From positions 90,753 to 154,752 of the forward strand of contig NZ_BMLH01000011.1 of NCBI RefSeq assembly GCF_014645135.1: a stretch of DNA of 64,000 bases, in the 5' to 3' direction. The notes under the pieces were generated by a model, which made no database searches, was not told where the DNA came from, and worked only from the letters and a program-made list of their open reading frames with translations. The DNA is from Rheinheimera tangshanensis (GTDB lineage: Bacteria; Pseudomonadota; Gammaproteobacteria; Enterobacterales; Alteromonadaceae). Position 1 is the stretch's first letter. Each line of letters begins with the position of its first letter. Made by a program: the position numbers and the translations under genes. Shown here one piece after another: positions 1 to 8,526 of this stretch.

Positions 1-771
1 CTGCGATGGCGATTGGCGTAATACAGTAAAAAGCCATTGTTCCAGTTGTTCAGTAAACGCAGCTTTTTCTGGTATCGACTGCTGCAAGTACAGGCACCAG
101 TTCTGTTGTTGTTGCCAAAGAACAGGGTTGGCGTCAGCAAAAGGATGCTTTAGCAGTGCAAGGGGCAAGGACAAACAATTTTGCAAACAAAGTTCTGGTG
201 TCAGTTGCCATTGATGCTGGTATAACCAACTGGTTTCATAATCCATACCCGTTGCACTGATACTTAGCCTTGATGTATCACCCAGCTGTTGTTTCACTAA
301 ACCCAGTAAGTAGTGAAGCATCAGTTGTTCTATAAAAGCCTGTTGTTTTCCCAGATCAAAAGAGGGTCGTAGCACTAAGCGTAACTGCCCCTGCACTCGT
401 TGCAAACGTATATAAACCAGAGGCAACAGTTGTGAGCGGTAGCGGTAAAAGCTCAGTAACGCTTGCTGTAAATTGGCACTGTGTCTGAGCATCAGCAGCA
501 AAGGTGAATGGCTGTGATGTAACCAGCTTTGGGCTGTTAAATACGCCAGCTCAGGCCCAGGCAAGGCTTTTTGGCAATTACTGACCAGTTGCAGATACTG
601 CGCAGGGCTGATTTTAGTGGTGGCTTTGCGTAAATCTTGTTCAAATAACTTAGTGCCTTTGAGCAGGGAGTCTAAGGCAAAACCTCGACGCTGACACAAT
701 AAAATCATATCCAAAGCTGCAGTGCTGAGCAGCATGGCTTTGTCATCAAAGGCCAGCAAGGCTTTACTCAC
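1..771 (-). CDS. AraC-family transcriptional regulator, C-terminus outside window
   Basis: This open frame runs off the left edge on the minus strand; about 257 codons are visible. The visible part resembles the Arabinose_bd-like N-terminal domain of AraC regulators: a LLKGTKLFEQDL motif near residue 37, then a helical stretch ending in the LLSFYRYRSQLLPLV segment and an alternating beta segment (QGQLRLVLRP). The DNA-binding HTH would lie outside the window, so the family call rests on the sensor domain only. I chose the GTG at 771 because GGAG lies 6 bases upstream and because it overlaps the stop of the GGDEF gene as GTGA, indicating translational coupling. An ATG at 735 is the alternative. 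No ligand can be deduced. Confidence 0.72.
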   Translation of the reverse strand, partial: MSKALLAFDDKAMLLSTAALDMILLCQRRGFALDSLLKGTKLFEQDLRKATTKISPAQYLQLVSNCQKALPGPELAYLTAQSWLHHSHSPLLLMLRHSANLQQALLSFYRYRSQLLPLVYIRLQRVQGQLRLVLRPSFDLGKQQAFIEQLMLHYLLGLVKQQLGDTSRLSISATGMDYETSWLYQHQWQLTPELCLQNCLSLPLALLKHPFADANPVLWQQQQNWCLYLQQSIPEKAAFTEQLEQWLFTVLRQSPSQ

Positions 772-1667
772 ACTAAGCTCCACAGGGTTTTCTGCTGTTT
801 CTGCCTTTGTAATTGTTGCCAGAGCTGGGATAGCAACCTTTGGGGTTGAGTGACGTGCTGCATGGCTGTGATTTCAGTGATGGTCCAGTGCAGTTGAGTT
901 GGTAAATAGGTCGTGAGTTCTCTGCTGGCATTTTGCAACAGACTCTGCGCTATCGCCTGATTGCTTTGTGGCATCAGAATGACAAATTTATCGCCGCTGT
1001 AACGACAGACTAAATCACCGGATCTGAATTGCAGCAGCGTCAGTTCGCTGAGCTGTTGCAGCAATAAATCGGCAGCCGCCATGCCTTGTTCCCTGTTAAA
1101 ACGTGAGAATTGGCTGATATCCACTAAGGCCAGACAAAAAGGCTGCTGGTGCTGTTGTTGTAGCTCCAGTTCACGTTTCAGTACAGCCAATAAATACTCT
1201 GGTTTATACAGTTTGGTTAATGGGTCAAGTAATTGATAATGGCGTAAATGCAGCTCGCGGCTGGCTAATTGCCTGTTAATAAAAGCTTGTTCTTTATGCC
1301 AGCCAATCAGGCCTAAAGTTAAGATCAGCATGCCAACAGGAGCCGGAATAGACTCAAGCCAGCTTAGTAGTCTGTGGCTATCCGGGTACTGGAAAAACTC
1401 GTCGAGTAAGTTCAGCTGGTAGGACAGTACCAACAATAAAGAACCGACATAAAGACCATTGGTAACCGGACCTGCCGGTCTGCTGTACAGCACTAATAAT
1501 AACCAGGCAAGAACGACAGCCAGACTGCTGCCTTCGCCTAAAATATCCATCCAGTCGATGTCGGCCGCTGTTTTTAACTCGCCATAATTCACTGCCAGCA
1601 AAATACAAAGCAAAAAAAGTAGCGCTGTCAGCCAGAGTTTGGCCGGGTGCTGTGAGCTAAATCCCAT
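768..1667 (-). CDS. Membrane protein with degenerate GGDEF domain
   Basis: This 299-residue protein has about four hydrophobic segments in residues 10-125, then a GGDEF-like domain from about 147 (LDPLTKLY) to the end. The active-site loop reads RYSGDKF (residues 222-228) instead of RYGG(D/E)EF, and the upstream metal-binding DxD region reads VDISQF (182-187), losing the second Asp. Catalysis of c-di-GMP synthesis is therefore unlikely; it may bind nucleotide or act as a sensor or scaffold. The start ATG at 1667 has AGGAG 6 bases upstream. It is coupled to the AraC gene, is divergent from the phytate operon, and lies about 50 bp downstream of a Pho-box-like repeat in its own orientation. Confidence 0.8.
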   Translation of the reverse strand: MGFSSQHPAKLWLTALLFLLCILLAVNYGELKTAADIDWMDILGEGSSLAVVLAWLLLVLYSRPAGPVTNGLYVGSLLLVLSYQLNLLDEFFQYPDSHRLLSWLESIPAPVGMLILTLGLIGWHKEQAFINRQLASRELHLRHYQLLDPLTKLYKPEYLLAVLKRELELQQQHQQPFCLALVDISQFSRFNREQGMAAADLLLQQLSELTLLQFRSGDLVCRYSGDKFVILMPQSNQAIAQSLLQNASRELTTYLPTQLHWTITEITAMQHVTQPQRLLSQLWQQLQRQKQQKTLWSLV

Positions 1668-1717
1668 CTCGACTCCTGCTTATGAAAGCATGGAAAAATA
1701 AACTCAGTTTGACCTTT

Positions 1718-1739
1718 GGATATGACAATGCCATGACAG
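1718..1739 (-). promoter_or_regulatory. Pho-box-like direct repeat
   Basis: Read on the minus strand, CTGTCAT (1739-1733) is followed 4 bases later by TTGTCAT (1728-1722), giving the 11-bp periodicity of a PhoB box (CTGTCAT-N4-CTGTCAY). The site points toward the GGDEF gene (start 1667) and lies about 140 bp upstream of the TonB receptor start. PhoB regulation is an inference from the motif and from the phosphate-scavenging operon next to it. Confidence 0.5.
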
Positions 1740-1810
1740 AAATAAACGCAGCAGAGCTAAGCAGACCCCGGGTCAACTTAGCTCAGGCATAGCAGCTTTG
1801 ACACGCTGAG

Positions 1811-1821
1811 TTGTCATAAAA
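1811..1821 (+). promoter_or_regulatory. Single Pho-like half-site upstream of TonB receptor
   Basis: The 11-mer TTGTCATAAAA matches one Pho-box repeat unit in the direction of the phytate operon, but the following 11 bases do not match a second unit, and the nearest upstream resemblance (TTGACAC at 1798) is 13 bases away, which is out of phase. It could instead be a -35 (TTGTCA) with a weak -10 (TAAATT, 1833-1838, 16-bp spacer). Low confidence. The rest of the 1668-1878 gap holds no gene. Confidence 0.25.
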
Positions 1822-1878
1822 ACGCCGCAGAATAAATTCCAATCACTATAAACATTTTCAGGAATTGGGGTTCTTCTT

Positions 1879-4632
1879 ATGCAAACGAACACAGTGTTTC
1901 GTCGCGCTTTATTGGCCAGCAGTATCAGTTTGATCTGCGCTTCAGTGATGTCGGCACAGGCCGCTGAATTAACAGGCCGGGTGGTGGATAGCCGTCAGGT
2001 ATTATTGTCTGGTGTGCAGGTCAGTATTCCGGCATTAAAAATCAGTAAAGTGACAGGCCATGATGGTCGTTTTGTGTTTTCTAATTTGCCAGAAGGTCAG
2101 TACCAACTGCAATTTAGTTATGCCGGTGTGCCGCAGCAAAAATCAGACGTTAACCTGAGTTCAGATCAGGCGCTGGGTGATATCACGCTGGCAAAAGTGG
2201 AATCCGGCATTGAAAAACTGGAAGTACAAGGTCAGCTAGCTTCAGCAGGGAAGGCCTTAAGTCAGCAACGTTTTGCCAGCGGTATTGTCAGTGTGGCAAC
2301 GACAGACGAACTGGGTCAGTTCCCGGATAAAAACGTCAGTGAATCCTTAGCCCGTTTAGCAGGTTTGTCTGTAGAGCCGGATCAGGGCGAAGGCCGTTTT
2401 ATCCGCGTGCGTGGTTTAGCGCCGGATTATAATACTGTGACCTACAACGGCACTCAGCTGGCTGCGCCAGAATCAGGCCGCCGTGCCGTGGCTTTGGATG
2501 TGATCCCCTCAGATTTATTGTCCTCGGTTGAAGTCACCAAAACCATAGCACCAGAGCAAGCTGCTGGTTCTTTAGGTGGCACTGTCGATATCAAAAGTAT
2601 CTCCGCTTTTGACCGCAGCTCGGATTTTTATACCTTTAGCGCTGAAGGTAGTTACAACCAGCAACAAAGCGAAACCAGCCCAAAAGTATCAGGTTTATAC
2701 AGTAGCATTTTTGATGTAGCTGGTGATAAAGATGCTTTAGGTGTAGCACTTTCCGCAAGCTATGCCGATCGTAAATTTGGCTCAGACAACGTCGAGACTG
2801 GAGGTAACTGGGACATTGAAGAACAAGCTTTAGCTGAGTTTGAGCAGCGCCAGTATCAAATCAGTCGTAAACGTATGGGCTTAGCACTGAATTTAGATTA
2901 TCGCCCTGAAGGCGATACCGACTACTACCTGCGGACTTTGTACAGCAAGTTTACCGACGATGAAGTGCGTCAGAGTTTACTGACTGAATTTGCAGAGCCA
3001 GTGCAAGCAGGCGCAGATTCCGCAGGTGAGCTGGTGCGCGGTATTAAAGCCCGTGAAGAAACTCAAACCATCAGCGCTCTGGTGCTGGGTATGCAACAGC
3101 AGTTAGCAGACTGGCAGTGGAAAGCCGAGGTTGGAGCCAGCAAAGCCGATGAAAAAACACCTTTTAGTCTGGCTGATGGTCAGTTTAAGCAAGAGTTTGA
3201 CGAAGGTTTAAGTTTTAGCGGCACAGACAAGCTGCAGTTACTGGCGCCTGAATCTGCTTACAGTGCCGAAGACTACGAGCTGGATGAAGTCGAAGTCGCT
3301 GACACTTTCACTGAAGAAAAAGAGAAAAACGCCAAGTTTGATCTAAGCCGCGAATTGCTCCAAAGCTGGGGCGCGCTGGAAGTCAAAGCTGGTGTGAAAT
3401 GGAGTGACAGAAGCAAAGTTGCAGATGAAAGCCTGTGGCTGTTTGAAGATTTAGAAGACGCTGGCCTGAGTAAATTAACCCTGGCTGATTACCCTATGGG
3501 CAATGCAGATTATGGTTTAGGGCGGTTTGGTCCTGCCATCAATCCCGGCTTGTTATTGTCGGAATTAAGCACCTTAGACAGAGATGATTATCTGGACCCG
3601 GTGGAATCACAAATTAATGATTTCAGGGTGGATGAAGAAATTAAAGCAGCTTATCTGCAAGGCAACTGGCAAGGCGAAAACTGGCAGGTCATTGCAGGCA
3701 GCCGTTTTGAGCATGACCAACGTGACGCTGTAGGTAGTAAATACGACGCCACAACAGAAGAATTCAGCCCACAATTGTACAGCGGCTCTGAATCACACTG
3801 GTTACCAGCAGTCATTAGCCGTTACAGTCTGTCGGATCAAACCCAGGTTCGAGCAGCCATTACCAGTTCTTTAGTGCGTCCAAGTTTTGCTCAACTGGCA
3901 CCGGCTTTTGTGCTGGAAGAAGATGATGGTGATGTTGAAGCCAGCTTTGGTAACCCGGCACTTGAGGCCTTAACTTCAACCAACCTGGATTTAGGTGTGG
4001 AGTACTACCCGGATAAGTTAGGCGTCATGTCAGCCATGTTGTTCTACAAAGACATTAAAGACTTTATCTACGCCACAGACCTGGCAGGTCAGGGTGAATA
4101 CGAAGACTTTAACCACGCCGAAACCTTTATCAATGGCGATGATGCCACTTTGTATGGTCTGGAGCTGAACTATGTGCAGCAACTGCAAGGGGTCAGCGAG
4201 TTTTGGGATCACTGGTTAGTCTCAGCCAATTTAACCTTAAGCCGCTCTGAAGCGCAAATCAGCTGGTTTGATGATGGCGAGCTGCTGACCCGTGATATTG
4301 ATTTACCTAGTCAGTCGGATAAAACCGCCAATATGGCCATTGGTTATGAAGACAACAGCTGGAGTTTGCGTTTAGCGGCCAATTATAAGTCGGATTATCT
4401 GGTGGAAGTCAGCGAGTTTGACGACCCGGCTTATGACTTATTCAGCGACAGCCAGTTGCAATGGGATTTCAGCGCTAAGTGGAAAATCGACCCGGCCGTG
4501 CAGTTGTACTTTAATGCGGTGAACTTAACAGACGAGCCGTATTACAACTACACAGGCACACGCGCCTTTAATGCTCAGTACGAAGAATATGGCCGTACTT
4601 TTGCCGTCGGTATTCAGTTAACCAACTGGTAA
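1879..4632 (+). CDS. TonB-dependent outer membrane receptor
   Basis: A 917-residue receptor. Residues 1-28/29 form a signal peptide ending AQAA. Residues about 30-110 are a carboxypeptidase-regulatory-like beta domain (LTGRVVDSRQVLLSGVQV). The plug, about 130-236, contains FPDKNVSESLARLAGLSV and the IRVRGLAPDYNTV segment typical of the Xanthomonas/Caulobacter-type TonB receptors. The remainder is a beta-barrel ending in aromatic W. A GGGG Shine-Dalgarno lies 9 bases before ATG. It is followed after 9 bases by a phosphatase and then a phytase, so the imported substrate is probably a phosphorylated compound such as inositol phosphates; this is inferred from context only. Confidence 0.9.
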   Translation: MQTNTVFRRALLASSISLICASVMSAQAAELTGRVVDSRQVLLSGVQVSIPALKISKVTGHDGRFVFSNLPEGQYQLQFSYAGVPQQKSDVNLSSDQALGDITLAKVESGIEKLEVQGQLASAGKALSQQRFASGIVSVATTDELGQFPDKNVSESLARLAGLSVEPDQGEGRFIRVRGLAPDYNTVTYNGTQLAAPESGRRAVALDVIPSDLLSSVEVTKTIAPEQAAGSLGGTVDIKSISAFDRSSDFYTFSAEGSYNQQQSETSPKVSGLYSSIFDVAGDKDALGVALSASYADRKFGSDNVETGGNWDIEEQALAEFEQRQYQISRKRMGLALNLDYRPEGDTDYYLRTLYSKFTDDEVRQSLLTEFAEPVQAGADSAGELVRGIKAREETQTISALVLGMQQQLADWQWKAEVGASKADEKTPFSLADGQFKQEFDEGLSFSGTDKLQLLAPESAYSAEDYELDEVEVADTFTEEKEKNAKFDLSRELLQSWGALEVKAGVKWSDRSKVADESLWLFEDLEDAGLSKLTLADYPMGNADYGLGRFGPAINPGLLLSELSTLDRDDYLDPVESQINDFRVDEEIKAAYLQGNWQGENWQVIAGSRFEHDQRDAVGSKYDATTEEFSPQLYSGSESHWLPAVISRYSLSDQTQVRAAITSSLVRPSFAQLAPAFVLEEDDGDVEASFGNPALEALTSTNLDLGVEYYPDKLGVMSAMLFYKDIKDFIYATDLAGQGEYEDFNHAETFINGDDATLYGLELNYVQQLQGVSEFWDHWLVSANLTLSRSEAQISWFDDGELLTRDIDLPSQSDKTANMAIGYEDNSWSLRLAANYKSDYLVEVSEFDDPAYDLFSDSQLQWDFSAKWKIDPAVQLYFNAVNLTDEPYYNYTGTRAFNAQYEEYGRTFAVGIQLTNW

Positions 4633-4641
4633 GGATGGCGC

Positions 4642-6030
4642 ATGAATAAGAAATCATATGAAAACCTGCGGGGGCCAGTTGCTGGCCTGCTGCTGGTGTT
4701 AAGCTTTGTGGCCAGTGCCAGTAATACTTCAGTACCTGAAGGAAAAAACCGGTATCTGGCGAGTAGCTTTGCCGATCGCATCGTGTTGTTACCTGCTACC
4801 GATGCTGCCAGCAGTCAGGCGGTCGGTTGGCGTAGCAGCATAGCGCAAAGCCAGCTGCAATGGGCTAAAGCTATTGATGGCCCTGCACTGGAGCTGGATG
4901 CAAAAACGCTGGATGTCAAAGGCACTTTAGTTAAGACCGACAATGGCTCAGCCTATTTTTATAAGGCCACTATGTCTGGTTTACAGAGCGATACCTTGTA
5001 TGCCTACAGAGTCAAAGGCGAAGGCAACTGGAGTGAGTGGCTGCAATTTCGCACCGCCAAAGCAGAGTTTGAACCTTTTAGTCTGCTGTATTTTGGTGAT
5101 GCGCAAAACAACTTAAAAGCGCATTTCTCGCGTTTGGTGCGCAGTGCTCAGCAGCACGTGCCGCAGGCTAAACTGATGCTCCATGCAGGTGATCTGGTCA
5201 ATTCCCGTTACGGCATTTTAGATCACGAATGGGGTGAATGGTTTGACGCTATCGGCTGGGTGGGCGCTATGACGCCGCAGCTGATTGCCGCTGGTAACCA
5301 TGAATACCTGAAAAGTGAGAATGCCAAAGGGGAGGAACGCAGGGAGCTGGCCGCACAATTTACCGCGCAGTTTCAGAGCCTGAGCAATGGCCCCGCCGCT
5401 TTGCAGGATACAGTGTTTTACCACGACTATCAGGGCGTGCGCTTTATTGTGCTGAATTCCACTGCAGCAGTGGAAGATGAAAGCCTGGCTAAAGTACAGG
5501 CCGGCTGGTTAAAGCAGGTGCTTTCGAACAATCCGAACCGCTGGACTATCGCCATCTATCATCATCCGATGTTTTCGGTGTCTTTAGGCCGGGATAACCC
5601 GAGATTACGTCAGTACTGGCAGCCTTTATTCGACCAGTACAAAGTCGATTTGGTGTTGCAGGGCCACGATCATGTCTATGGTCGCTATCAGCCTGAGAAC
5701 AAAGGCCCGGTCTATATGGTGTCAGTGGCTGGTCCAAAAATGTATCTGGTGTCAAAACAGGCTCGTGCCCAAATGGCTCAGGTTGGCGAAGATACTCAGT
5801 TATTTCAGCAACTTGATATCAGCGAAAACCAGCTCAAAGTAAAAGCCATGACAGTGACAGGCCGCTTATACGACAGCTTCACGTTAAAGCGTCAAAGCGA
5901 TGGTTCGAACCTGTTGCAGCAACAATTTAAAGCCAAAGTTGCCCATTGCAGCGCTAAAACCATTAATGACAACAAATGCTGGCAAGGCACAGAATTCAGC
6001 GCTGCAGAGAGCGCCCCGGAGAAAAAATGA
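4642..6030 (+). CDS. Purple-acid-phosphatase-like metallophosphoesterase
   Basis: A 462-residue exported enzyme. An N-terminal hydrophobic segment (residues about 10-27) is a signal peptide. Residues about 40-135 look like the fibronectin-type N-domain of purple acid phosphatases. The calcineurin-like catalytic domain shows its metal ligands in order: GDAQ (D153), HAGD (D184), GNHEY (N219, H220), HHP (H307, H308) and GHDHVYGR (H342, H344). It probably releases phosphate from organophosphates in the periplasm. It sits between the TonB receptor (9-bp gap) and the phytase (ATGA overlap), so the three genes form one translationally linked operon. The exact substrate is not known. Confidence 0.88.
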   Translation: MNKKSYENLRGPVAGLLLVLSFVASASNTSVPEGKNRYLASSFADRIVLLPATDAASSQAVGWRSSIAQSQLQWAKAIDGPALELDAKTLDVKGTLVKTDNGSAYFYKATMSGLQSDTLYAYRVKGEGNWSEWLQFRTAKAEFEPFSLLYFGDAQNNLKAHFSRLVRSAQQHVPQAKLMLHAGDLVNSRYGILDHEWGEWFDAIGWVGAMTPQLIAAGNHEYLKSENAKGEERRELAAQFTAQFQSLSNGPAALQDTVFYHDYQGVRFIVLNSTAAVEDESLAKVQAGWLKQVLSNNPNRWTIAIYHHPMFSVSLGRDNPRLRQYWQPLFDQYKVDLVLQGHDHVYGRYQPENKGPVYMVSVAGPKMYLVSKQARAQMAQVGEDTQLFQQLDISENQLKVKAMTVTGRLYDSFTLKRQSDGSNLLQQQFKAKVAHCSAKTINDNKCWQGTEFSAAESAPEKK

Positions 6031-7916
6031 AATACTCTTTAATCGCCACCTTAGTTTCAGCTGCCATGCTGATGGCCTGTCAGGCGCAAAGCCAACATAG
6101 CGCCGCAGTTGATTCGGCTGCTACTGTATATGCTGAATTAAATACCACAGCAGGGCAGTTTCAAAGCTCTGCTACTGCCTTAGTCTGGCAGGATGGCAAA
6201 GGTGCAGTGATCGAACAATGGCCTGGTGTATTTCGCCGTTTAAAAGCTTTGCCCCAAACCGATGGCTCTGTGTTACTGGCTGCTATTGAAACGGAAAGCA
6301 ATCAGCTGCACTGGTGGCAACTGCAAGGTAAAACAGTACAGCGCTCTGGCAAGCAGTTGGTCAGCCAACTGGTGGTGGACGATGTATGCTGGTATCAAAG
6401 TGCAGAAAACAAACAACTTAGCCTGTTTTTAATAGGTGACAGAGGTGTGGGTGAGCAGTGGTTACTGGCGCAGGATTCCAAATTTTTAGCTGCGCCTTTA
6501 TCTATCCGTACTCTAAACCTGCCCACAGATGCCACAGCTTGTGCTGTGGATCAGCAAAAAGGCACCTTGTATCTGGCGGAAGGCGCAACAGCGCTCTGGT
6601 CTTATAATGCCGAAGTAGAAGCCGATGAAGGCCGCCGCCTGATTGACGTGCAGGCACCATTAGGCAAATTAACAGCTGAAGTGAAAGCGCTGGAATTAAC
6701 TGCCAACGGTACTTTATTAGCCTTACAGGAAGAACCTGCTTTGTTGCAAAGTTATCAAACCCAAGGTGATGATTTGGTGTGGCAACAGAGCAAAGCCATC
6801 CCCGCACTGGAATCCGCAGAGCAGTTAGGCCTGTCTGCCGGCATCTTGTCTGTGGTCAGTGAAGAGGGTCAGCATACACAATTAAAAGATGAAGCCTATC
6901 AGGCTCAAGCGGCTGTATTACCAGAGCGTGCCACTTTACCTATGCAGCAGTTAAGCCCAACCTTGGAAACCGTGGCCGTCAGCTACAGAGGGGATGCCAT
7001 AGACGATCCTGCCGTCTGGCAGAATAAGAAAAATCCTGACAACAGCCGTATTTTAGCCACGGATAAAAGAGCCGGTGTGGCTGTTTACACTATGAAAGGT
7101 GAGCAGCTGCAGTTTTTACAGGTGGGCCGGGTCAACAATATTGACCTGCGTTATGGCCTGGAGTATCAGGGTAAAAAACAGGATATAGCGGCTGCGACCT
7201 TAAGAGCTGATAACTCGGTGCAGCTGTTTGCAATAGATGCAGAGGGGCAGGTGAACACAGCGCTGAAATTTGCTACACCTTTTAGCGATATTTATGGTTT
7301 GTGTTTGTATCAGTCCAAACGCAGCGGCCAGACTTATGTGTTTGCCAATGACAAAGATGGCACAGTATTGCAGTACCAGATTAGCTCCAGTGGCCAGCAC
7401 TGGAGTGCCAAAGAAGTGCGGCGTTTAAAAGTGCCAAGTCAACCTGAAGGTTGTGTTGCTGATGATCAGAATGACCTGCTGTTTTTGGGCGAAGAAGATG
7501 TGGGGATTTGGCGTTTTTCCGCTGATGCCAAAGCGGATACCCAAGGCGAGCTGGTCATAAAAGCTGATGGCGATGTGCTGGTGGCTGATGTGGAAGGTTT
7601 AGCCCTGTTGCCTGGAAAAGCTGGAAAGCCATCCTATTTACTGGCATCCAGTCAAGGCAATGACAGTTATGTGTTGTTTCAAACTACAGCCCCTTATAAA
7701 GCCGTAGCCCGCTTTCGTATTCGTTTAAATGCAGAGCTGGGCATAGATGGCAGTTCAGAAACCGATGGTCTGGAGCTAACCACTTTGTCCTTGGGTAAAG
7801 GTTTTGAACAAGGTGCTGTGATAGTGCAGGATGGTCGTAATCGTATGCCGGAGCAGGGCCAGAATCTGAAGCTGGTGCCTTTAGAGCAGGTATTGGAATT
7901 ACTGCCTGCTCATTGA
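6027..7916 (+). CDS. Beta-propeller phytase lipoprotein (3-phytase family)
   Basis: I start this 629-residue protein at ATG 6027, which overlaps the phosphatase stop as ATGA and has CGGAG upstream; an in-frame start at 5976 lies inside the previous gene and would bury the signal peptide. The N-terminus has a lipobox (LMAC), so it is predicted to be membrane-anchored. The C-terminal half (about 315-629) is a recognisable beta-propeller phytase with YRGDAIDDPAVW (from 320), ATDKRAGVAVYTMKG, GRVNNIDLRYG and GEEDVGIWRF (about 488). The first 300 residues look like a divergent propeller, i.e. the dual-domain architecture known for some aquatic phytases. It would hydrolyse calcium-phytate to inositol phosphates and phosphate. 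Confidence 0.9.
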   Translation: MKYSLIATLVSAAMLMACQAQSQHSAAVDSAATVYAELNTTAGQFQSSATALVWQDGKGAVIEQWPGVFRRLKALPQTDGSVLLAAIETESNQLHWWQLQGKTVQRSGKQLVSQLVVDDVCWYQSAENKQLSLFLIGDRGVGEQWLLAQDSKFLAAPLSIRTLNLPTDATACAVDQQKGTLYLAEGATALWSYNAEVEADEGRRLIDVQAPLGKLTAEVKALELTANGTLLALQEEPALLQSYQTQGDDLVWQQSKAIPALESAEQLGLSAGILSVVSEEGQHTQLKDEAYQAQAAVLPERATLPMQQLSPTLETVAVSYRGDAIDDPAVWQNKKNPDNSRILATDKRAGVAVYTMKGEQLQFLQVGRVNNIDLRYGLEYQGKKQDIAAATLRADNSVQLFAIDAEGQVNTALKFATPFSDIYGLCLYQSKRSGQTYVFANDKDGTVLQYQISSSGQHWSAKEVRRLKVPSQPEGCVADDQNDLLFLGEEDVGIWRFSADAKADTQGELVIKADGDVLVADVEGLALLPGKAGKPSYLLASSQGNDSYVLFQTTAPYKAVARFRIRLNAELGIDGSSETDGLELTTLSLGKGFEQGAVIVQDGRNRMPEQGQNLKLVPLEQVLELLPAH

Positions 7917-7940
7917 GAACAGAATAGATAGCGCTCAACA

Positions 7941-7972
7941 AAAGGCCGGTGTTTGACTAAACACCGGCCTTT
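7941..7972 (+). terminator. Rho-independent terminator of phytate operon
   Basis: A perfect 14-bp stem (AAAGGCCGGTGTTT and its complement) with loop GACT, ending in TTTT, lies 24 bases after the phytase stop. The A/T flanks are symmetric, so it may also serve minus-strand transcripts from the lipoprotein gene at 8016. Confidence 0.88.
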
Positions 7973-8015
7973 TCACACGTCCTGCCAAATTAAAATAAAA
8001 ACAAAAAATCAAAAC

Positions 8016-8198
8016 TTAACATTTACCTTTTTTCGCTTGTCCTGGCGGGCAATGTTTGCCGTGACCATGACCTTCGACTATGACACCAGGCACCAGAACT
8101 TTAGGTGGTTCAACTGTGACACTAGGACCTCTGACGGCACAGCCTGTTAGACCTGACATCATCACTACTGCAACAACTAAAGCTGAATAGATACGCAT
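8016..8198 (-). CDS. Small lipoprotein, paralogue of the 8278 gene
   Basis: A 60-residue protein with a signal peptide ending in lipobox LTGC (Cys20). The mature part begins CAVRGPSVTVEPP and ends in a short tail rich in His, Lys and Pro (HGHGKHCPPGQAKKGKC). The CAVRGP-x-V-x-VEPP block is shared with the next gene upstream, showing a tandem duplication. I do not recognise a named family; the CPPGQAKK tail resembles motifs seen in small envelope proteins. The shared lipobox and block argue strongly that this short frame is real. Function unknown; likely periplasm-facing. Confidence 0.68.
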   Translation of the reverse strand: MRIYSALVVAVVMMSGLTGCAVRGPSVTVEPPKVLVPGVIVEGHGHGKHCPPGQAKKGKC

Positions 8199-8277
8199 TT
8201 TTTTCCCTTTTATTTAAACTTACCCGCTTAGCTTAGAGCGAATTCCAACACTTGTACAATCTGAAGTGTCAATCCGC

Positions 8278-8514
8278 TCAGTCATCATGACGGTGGTAAT
8301 GGCGTTTATGTTTTTTGTGCTTTTTATGATAGTGCCTGTCTTGGTAATAATGGCGTTCCTCAACCACTATGACGCTTGGTCTGGGCTCCACTATCACAGC
8401 TGGTCCGTAATAAACCGGAGGCTCAACCCAAACCGTAGGGCCTCGTACCGCACAACCTGTCAGTGTTAGCAGTGCGGCTATAGTTGTGGTCATCAACAAT
8501 GCTTTTTTCATCAT
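8278..8514 (-). CDS. Small His-rich lipoprotein
   Basis: A 78-residue protein with signal peptide and lipobox LTGC (Cys21), then CAVRGPTVWVEPP, nearly the same block as in the 8016 gene. The last 26 residues contain 8 His and many Lys/Arg (e.g. HYHKKHKKHKRHYH), suggesting binding of metal ions or of polyanions such as LPS or phosphate polymers; this is inference. GGAG lies 5 bases upstream of the ATG. The gap of 79 bp to the paralogue suggests co-transcription. No name can be given. Confidence 0.7.
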   Translation of the reverse strand: MMKKALLMTTTIAALLTLTGCAVRGPTVWVEPPVYYGPAVIVEPRPSVIVVEERHYYQDRHYHKKHKKHKRHYHRHDD

Positions 8515-8526
8515 AAGCTCCGTCTG

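Noticed and set aside
5976..6026. Earlier start for the phytase
   Set aside because: Would hide the lipobox signal peptide behind charged residues; ATG 6027 has the ribosome binding site and ATGA overlap.
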